Below are positions 15,654 through 20,041 of a stretch of DNA of 20,041 nt, piece after piece (positions within the stretch are counted from its first letter, which is position 1; every line of letters starts with the position of its first letter). A program made the translations under genes and the position numbers. Below the pieces are notes generated by a model. That model was not told where the DNA came from. It did not search any database and saw only the letters and a list, made by a program, of their open reading frames with translations. Source of the stretch: Tubulinosema ratisbonensis (lineage: Eukaryota; Microsporidia; Tubulinosematidae); the NCBI GenBank assembly GCA_004000155.1, contig RCSS01000237.1:1-20041 (forward strand), read 5' to 3'.

Positions 15654-15802
15654 GGATTAATATAAAATAAAAATAAAAAAAGATTTTTTAAAATTAACCA
15701 ATCAAAATTAAAAAAGAATTTTAACTTAAAATAATTAATTTTTTTTAATTTAAAACAAGATTTATTTAAAACACTTTTAAAACCAAAACAAATTTTAAAA
15801 AA
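15654..15802. promoter_or_regulatory. Compact bidirectional promoter region between LNP1 and STE24-like genes
   Basis: 149 bases separate two outward-facing ATGs, so both promoters must share this space. It is nearly all A and T. On the minus strand TTTTATATTAATCC directly precedes the LNP1 ATG, giving a TATA-like element and a CC next to the start. No such CC precedes the plus-strand ATG at 15803 (AATTTTAAAAAAATG). Confidence 0.5.
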
Positions 15803-16912
15803 ATGAAGAGACATTTAATATTTTTATCTGGGTATTTCTTTATGATTTTATTGAATATTTGTGCAATATTAATGTTAGTTAAAGAAATAAATAAACTTAA
15901 AAGAAAGAAATTTTCAGATTTTGATAGCAAATATTACACAACCAAATTAATTAGATCCAAAGAAAATGTAATTAATTCAGAGATAAATAATTTAACTGAT
16001 TTTGTTTGGATTTTATTCAAAAATATTACAATTCTAATTGGATCAATGATTATTTTTATTCTAATTTTAGATGATTTGATTTTAAAAAATTCATTAATTT
16101 ATAAAATTACTGGGTTTCTTGTTTGTGTTTCTTATTTCTTTTATTATTTTTATGAATGTACATTTAGTTTTTTTATAAAATTACTTTTATTTTCAATCAT
16201 ATTTTATTTCTCAAGAAATTTTGTTGTACCTCAATCAAACACTCATTTCAATTATTTTTATATTTTTTTAGAATTATTCTTTACAAGCATATTTATGATT
16301 TATTTTGAATTTATGATTTTTTTGGTAAACTTGGTTATGAAAAAGGAAAGAGGGAATATTCCTTTGGTCCCATATTTGATATCAAAGATTTATTTTGATA
16401 AAATTTATTTTTACGAAAGTAAAAATGAAATTGTTATTTTTAATTTTACATTTTTTAATTTTAGAAGATTGTTTTTTATAGGAAATTTTACCCAATTTAA
16501 TGAAAAAGAACTTATTTCACTGATACTCCATGAGGCTGGGCATACTGGATTAAAGGATGGTAGGGTAATTATTACTTTTTTTGGAGTTATTTACTCTGCG
16601 ATCATCGTATTAATTTTGTATTTGTTAGACCAAAATTCAAAAAAAAAGAAACTAAAGATACTATTTTTTCTTATTTGTTATCCTTTAGCGCACAATTTAA
16701 CAAAATTAATTTCAAATATTTGTATCATAAAATTGGAAGAAATGTCTAACAATCTCATTTTTTCTTCTCATTTTACTAAATTTTTTATAGACGCACAATT
16801 CAAAGGCAATGTTTATAACAAAATACCTAACAATCTTCCTTATTTAGTAAACATTTTATTGTTTGATCATCCTAGTTTACTAAAATTAATAAAATATTTA
16901 AAAATTAAATAA
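15803..16912 (+). CDS. STE24: Divergent Ste24-type CAAX prenyl protease (M48 metallopeptidase)
   Basis: 369 aa, multi-pass membrane protein very rich in Phe and Ile. Ste24 enzymes cleave after the prenylated cysteine of CAAX proteins in the ER membrane. The zinc motif is seen as ILHEAGHTGLKDG, with His243, Glu244 and His247 following a conserved-looking lead (FNEKELISL). The third ligand is probably Glu312 in IKLEEMSNNL, matching the family's EFxAD with Asn in place of Asp. The family's C-terminal SHPPLLER appears as FDHPSLLKLIKYL (354-366). Hydrophobic segments lie at about 4-26, 68-92, 100-140, 150-178, 253-275 and 285-306. It is shorter than yeast Ste24 (about 450). It lies head-to-head with LNP1 and 19 bp upstream of BET2. 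Another M48 membrane protease (HtpX/Oma1-like) is less likely given the SHPP-like tail. Confidence 0.75.
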   Translation: MKRHLIFLSGYFFMILLNICAILMLVKEINKLKRKKFSDFDSKYYTTKLIRSKENVINSEINNLTDFVWILFKNITILIGSMIIFILILDDLILKNSLIYKITGFLVCVSYFFYYFYECTFSFFIKLLLFSIIFYFSRNFVVPQSNTHFNYFYIFLELFFTSIFMIYFEFMIFLVNLVMKKERGNIPLVPYLISKIYFDKIYFYESKNEIVIFNFTFFNFRRLFFIGNFTQFNEKELISLILHEAGHTGLKDGRVIITFFGVIYSAIIVLILYLLDQNSKKKKLKILFFLICYPLAHNLTKLISNICIIKLEEMSNNLIFSSHFTKFFIDAQFKGNVYNKIPNNLPYLVNILLFDHPSLLKLIKYLKIK

Positions 16913-16931
16913 AAAAAGTTTGCCCAGAAAA

Positions 16932-17861
16932 ATGTTAAAGAAAGAAAAAATAAAACTGTTTGTTAAAAATCTTTTAGAAAAAAGAGATTTTATGTTTTTT
17001 ATGACTGAGTACCTGAGAACTTGTAGTGTTTATTGGTCATTAAATGTTTATAATCTGATCATGGATGAGGACAAGAAATTAAAGAAGTTCAGTTTAGAAT
17101 ATTTGAAAAAGGTTTATAACGAGGATGGCGGATTCGGTGCTTGTTATAATTTTCCTTCTTCTATTACATCCACTTTTTCTGCGCTGCAAGCTTTTTTTAT
17201 TTTAGAAGAACNGTTTTATTGCGAGAAAACAGAAGATTTCTTGTTAAACCAATTTTGTGACAAAGGTTCTTGTAAAGTGGAAGATGATAACAGATTGGTT
17301 TGCTGTTTGATTCTTTCTTTGTTGTTACTTAACAGAACAAAAGAGAAAAACAAGGAGTTAAAATGTTTTTCGCAGGATTATTTGACTCATTTAAAAAGAA
17401 AAGGGTTTAAAATTGAGAAGATTATTGAGTTTGTATTGAAATGTTACAATTTTGATGGCGGATTCGGTAGAAATGAATTAGGAGAATCTCACACTGCTCA
17501 AATTTTCTGTTGTCTTTCTATTCTTAGAACTTTTGACCATTTACACTGCTTTGACCATCAAAAAACAATTCAGTTTTTAATTTTTAGACAAAATNAAACT
17601 GGCGGTCTGACAGGTAGACCTGATAAAAAAGAAGATGTTTGTTATTCTTTTTGGACCTATTCATCACTTTATATGTTAGGTAAAAATGACCTTATTGATA
17701 AAATTAAGCTTAGATCATTCATTTTGACATGTCATGATGAAGGATTCTCTGATAGGCCTGGAAACGAAGAAGATTTATTNCATACCATGTTTGCTTTGGC
17801 AGGGCTTAGTTTATTAAACGAAGAAAATATAAAAAAAGTAGACCCTGCTCTGTGCATTTAA
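16932..17861 (+). CDS. BET2: Rab geranylgeranyltransferase beta subunit
   Basis: 309 aa; catalytic zinc-binding subunit that pairs with the alpha subunit encoded at 13955-14848. The alpha/alpha-barrel repeats are clear: YNEDGGFG, VLKCYNFDGGFG, ESHTAQIFCCLS, GGLTGRPDKKEDVCYSFW, DRPGNEEDL.HTMFALAGLS. Zinc ligands are Asp235, Cys237 (EDVCYS) and His284. The early FFMTEYLRTCSVYWSL matches the Bet2 EHLRLNGIYW region, and the end VDPALCI matches the family end VDPxYCM/L. GRPxKxxDVCYSxW favours the Rab type over farnesyltransferase. The first ATG is 16932; the frame is open a few codons further up but has only a TTG there. CCC sits at 16923-16925, just before the start. Ns at 17212, 17595 and 17780 each blur one residue. 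It is tail-to-tail with RAT1 (32 bp). Confidence 0.95.
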   Translation: MLKKEKIKLFVKNLLEKRDFMFFMTEYLRTCSVYWSLNVYNLIMDEDKKLKKFSLEYLKKVYNEDGGFGACYNFPSSITSTFSALQAFFILEEXFYCEKTEDFLLNQFCDKGSCKVEDDNRLVCCLILSLLLLNRTKEKNKELKCFSQDYLTHLKRKGFKIEKIIEFVLKCYNFDGGFGRNELGESHTAQIFCCLSILRTFDHLHCFDHQKTIQFLIFRQNXTGGLTGRPDKKEDVCYSFWTYSSLYMLGKNDLIDKIKLRSFILTCHDEGFSDRPGNEEDLXHTMFALAGLSLLNEENIKKVDPALCI

Positions 17862-17893
17862 AAATTTAATAAAAAGTAATTTTTTATTTAAAA

Positions 17894-19963
17894 TCAATTT
17901 TTTTTCAAAAATTTTCCACCGCCACTTTCTATATTCCCGCAAACACAATTATTTTGAAATGTTTCACCATTGAAAATTATTTTTTTATCAAAATTGGCTT
18001 CTGAAAAAGGTTTTACTACAATTTTTAAATCTTCAGTTTCATAATTGAAATGAGGTTTTAATGTTTTGTACATGTTAAAAATTCTCTTTCCACCGTGTGA
18101 CTCTGAATTCACAAATATTTTTGGAGAGTCAAAAATATTTAACCACAAAGTTTCTGGGGACGCATTCTCTAATAGTTCAGCAATACGTGGTAAAAGTATT
18201 TTAAGATCTAAAAAAGGAAGTAATCCTACAGCCTGATAAGGCATTGCTTTATCAAACATGTCAAAGTGAACCACTTTAGGATAAAACTGAGGAAACTCTT
18301 TGTGGATCTGTGAAAATTCTTTTGGCAAATATTCTAAGCAGGCTGGAGGAGAAACACAAACTAATTGTTCTAAAGGTGAAAGAGGAGAGTTATTTTCAAA
18401 TTTAACTTCAAACTCTTTTAAATTTGCTAAATCACTCGCAATAGGTGCATACAAATATGGAAAATAATATTCCCAACAAGTAAATCCTTCAAGATAATAC
18501 CTAAACACCCAATAAATCTGCTTCAAATACGTCACACACAAATCTTCCACTTCTTTTGAGCTCTTAATTTTTAATTTTTGTGTGTAATACGTTGATTTAC
18601 CTGCCTCAGTGTGTAAATAAATTTCCTCAAAAAAAGGAAGTATCTCAGTCTGAGTCAATCTTTCTGCTTCATTTTCCATTTCTTTTGCTAAACTATCATC
18701 TTTTGCTAAACTATCCTCTTTAACTATTATTTCTTCTTGTATGGTTTCATTTTCTGGTAAGATTGATGAAAACCTAAGCCTTGTTTTTCTAAGATTCTCT
18801 AATTTTTTCAAATAATAAATGTCTTCATGTTTTGCTAAATTTTTTAAAAAACATTTCACAGCAAAAAAGTTCATTTCGCTTCCTTCAGTCAAATACTTCC
18901 CTGTAGAATTGTAAGTGTATGTAAGAATAAAAAAAACATTATTTACGCCATTAAAAGAAACATCCAAACAAGGCAAAGTTGGCACAAAATCATTTCCTAA
19001 AAAAGAAGCAGCAAAAACAAAGTCAGCTAAAAGCCTTGTAGGCTCATATTCTCTTTTCACATACCTTTCAAAAAAGTCAAAAATATGTTCTTTGATTGTA
19101 TTAACACTTAAATAAAAGTATTTTAACATTTCTATGCTACCACAGTAATAATCCATGTGCCCAAAAGTCTCACATTTTGCACAAAAAATTTTCTTCTGTT
19201 TTTCTTCAAAACCATGGTCATTTCTCATCAAAATTATGTTTGTTGGAATAAGTAAACTTAAAAAGATTAAATCTGCGTCTGGTGAGTAAATTAGGTGGTT
19301 AAAATTTTCAAAATTTTTTTGTTTACGAATAAAATCCATGATTTTTTGTTCTCCTTCCCCTGGCACTTTTGAAGAAGAATAAATTACAGTCAAATTTTTC
19401 CAGTCTTTGCTAATTTTGTATTGAATGAATGAAATCATAAATGTGTCTAATTTATCCATAAATTCTGTTCCTGGCGTAATATTATTAGTTTCAAAAATAA
19501 ATTCTTCAGAAATTTCATCAATCTCCAATTTAGATTCTTCATTTAAATTAAAAACTAAAGGTTTCTCTTTTTCTTCTTTACAAATTTCTTCTTCAAAATT
19601 AGTTTCATCTTTCAATTCTTTTTTTACAAAATTAAGTTTTTCTTCGATTAAATTTGTTTTCTCCAAAGAGCTTTGGTATCTTCTACTTCTTTGCTGATTA
19701 ATCTTTGCTCTGGGTGCCACTCCGTCAGTAGAAATATAAATTAATTTTTTAGGTTGAACTAAACTGTAAATATTCTCCAAATACGTAGAAATATTCAAAA
19801 ATATTTCGTTATCATCCTTGGCTGCAAGTGTATAAGTAGGATTGTATGATCTATGTACTATTCCATTAAAATCAATGTACATGAAATCTATTTTTGGCAA
19901 TGTTTTTATTAAACTGTCTGGGTATTTTTTACTAAAATGTTTGAATAAGCCTGGTACTCCCAT
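17894..19963 (-). CDS. RAT1: 5'-3' exoribonuclease, Rat1/Xrn2 type, short
   Basis: 689 aa. Processive 5'-3' exonuclease for 5'-monophosphate RNA; Rat1/Xrn2 acts in the nucleus in rRNA processing and transcription termination. The XRN N-terminal domain is complete: MGVPGLFKHFSKKYP, YIDFNGIVHRSYNP with Asp31, TDGVAPRAKINQQRSRR (79-95), KVPGEGEQKIMDF (199-211), SPDADLIFLSLL with Asp229 and Asp231, and LLADFVFAASFLGNDFVP with Asp314 and Asp325. A CCHC zinc knuckle at 261-274 (CAKCETFGHMDYYC) is the feature of Xrn2/Rat1 rather than Xrn1. The helical middle domain follows (EGFTCWEYYFPYLYAPIASD). Rat1 is usually near 1,000 residues; the long C-terminal tail is missing. An acidic insert lies at 115-160 and a small duplication (EDSLAKDDSLAKE) in the linker. 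TATATAAAA and CCCC precede the ATG. Confidence 0.93.
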   Translation of the reverse strand: MGVPGLFKHFSKKYPDSLIKTLPKIDFMYIDFNGIVHRSYNPTYTLAAKDDNEIFLNISTYLENIYSLVQPKKLIYISTDGVAPRAKINQQRSRRYQSSLEKTNLIEEKLNFVKKELKDETNFEEEICKEEKEKPLVFNLNEESKLEIDEISEEFIFETNNITPGTEFMDKLDTFMISFIQYKISKDWKNLTVIYSSSKVPGEGEQKIMDFIRKQKNFENFNHLIYSPDADLIFLSLLIPTNIILMRNDHGFEEKQKKIFCAKCETFGHMDYYCGSIEMLKYFYLSVNTIKEHIFDFFERYVKREYEPTRLLADFVFAASFLGNDFVPTLPCLDVSFNGVNNVFFILTYTYNSTGKYLTEGSEMNFFAVKCFLKNLAKHEDIYYLKKLENLRKTRLRFSSILPENETIQEEIIVKEDSLAKDDSLAKEMENEAERLTQTEILPFFEEIYLHTEAGKSTYYTQKLKIKSSKEVEDLCVTYLKQIYWVFRYYLEGFTCWEYYFPYLYAPIASDLANLKEFEVKFENNSPLSPLEQLVCVSPPACLEYLPKEFSQIHKEFPQFYPKVVHFDMFDKAMPYQAVGLLPFLDLKILLPRIAELLENASPETLWLNIFDSPKIFVNSESHGGKRIFNMYKTLKPHFNYETEDLKIVVKPFSEANFDKKIIFNGETFQNNCVCGNIESGGGKFLKKN

Positions 19964-19980
19964 GGGGATGTTTTATATAA
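19964..19980 (-). promoter_or_regulatory. TATA-like box and CCCC immediately upstream of RAT1 ATG
   Basis: On the minus strand the gene is preceded by TTATATAAAACATCCCC and then ATG. A TATA-like element so close, plus a C run touching the start codon, implies a very short leader. CCC- or GGG-like start-proximal signals are reported for microsporidian genes. Confidence 0.5.
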
Positions 19981-20041
19981 TTTTTAAATAAAAATACTTT
20001 CTTTTATAAAATAAAATATAAAAAAGACATTTATTTAATTA

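Noticed and set aside
16920..16931. Upstream start (TTG) for BET2
   Set aside because: TTG is not expected to initiate here; an ATG four codons further on at 16932 has the CCC-containing context and fits family N-termini.
17894..19963. Cytoplasmic Xrn1
   Set aside because: A CCHC zinc knuckle at residues 261-274 is characteristic of Rat1/Xrn2; the Xrn1-type C-terminal domains are absent.

Overview
The window looks like a microsporidian genome (fungus-related obligate intracellular parasite). The DNA is extremely AT-rich. No introns are visible, genes are short and often tightly spaced, and the conserved eukaryotic proteins are clearly reduced relatives of yeast and animal ones. Merlin-type DNA transposons and small secreted orphan proteins fit the same picture. 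I cannot name a genus from the sequence. Isolated N bases fall inside several genes.

Layout. (1) 1-5655: the left edge holds a broken reading frame running off the window and a very faded transposase relic. Four genes follow: an orphan helical protein (-), a small basic secreted protein (+), an orphan 327-aa protein (-) and cofactor-independent phosphoglycerate mutase (+), a glycolytic enzyme. (2) 5656-13954: a gene-poor island of about 8 kb. Its only credible intact genes are two small secreted proteins that appear to be paralogues and share an upstream TGATCAA-type motif. It also holds a dead Merlin transposon whose right end is a perfect 31-bp-arm palindrome, and several decayed copies of a dispersed repeat. 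(3) 13955-19963: a compact block of five conserved genes: Rab geranylgeranyltransferase alpha (BET4, -), Lunapark (LNP1, -), a divergent Ste24 CAAX protease (+), Rab geranylgeranyltransferase beta (BET2, +) and a Rat1/Xrn2-type 5'-3' exoribonuclease (-).

Both subunits of the Rab-prenylating enzyme lie about 2 kb apart. Between them are an endomembrane-shaping protein and a prenyl-protein protease, so the right block has a membrane and prenylation theme, closed by an RNA-turnover enzyme.

The least explained signal is the dispersed repeat. At least seven degenerate copies occur in both orientations. The copies share an upstream stretch, then TATATA(A), then about 25-30 nt, then a start codon (or ATA in its place) and a reading frame beginning like MNFPSLGxKK. 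Different copies still show related, mostly broken reading frames. This looks like an undescribed multigene family or element that carries its own promoter and is decaying in place. All functional statements rest on motif reading by eye; no database search was made.
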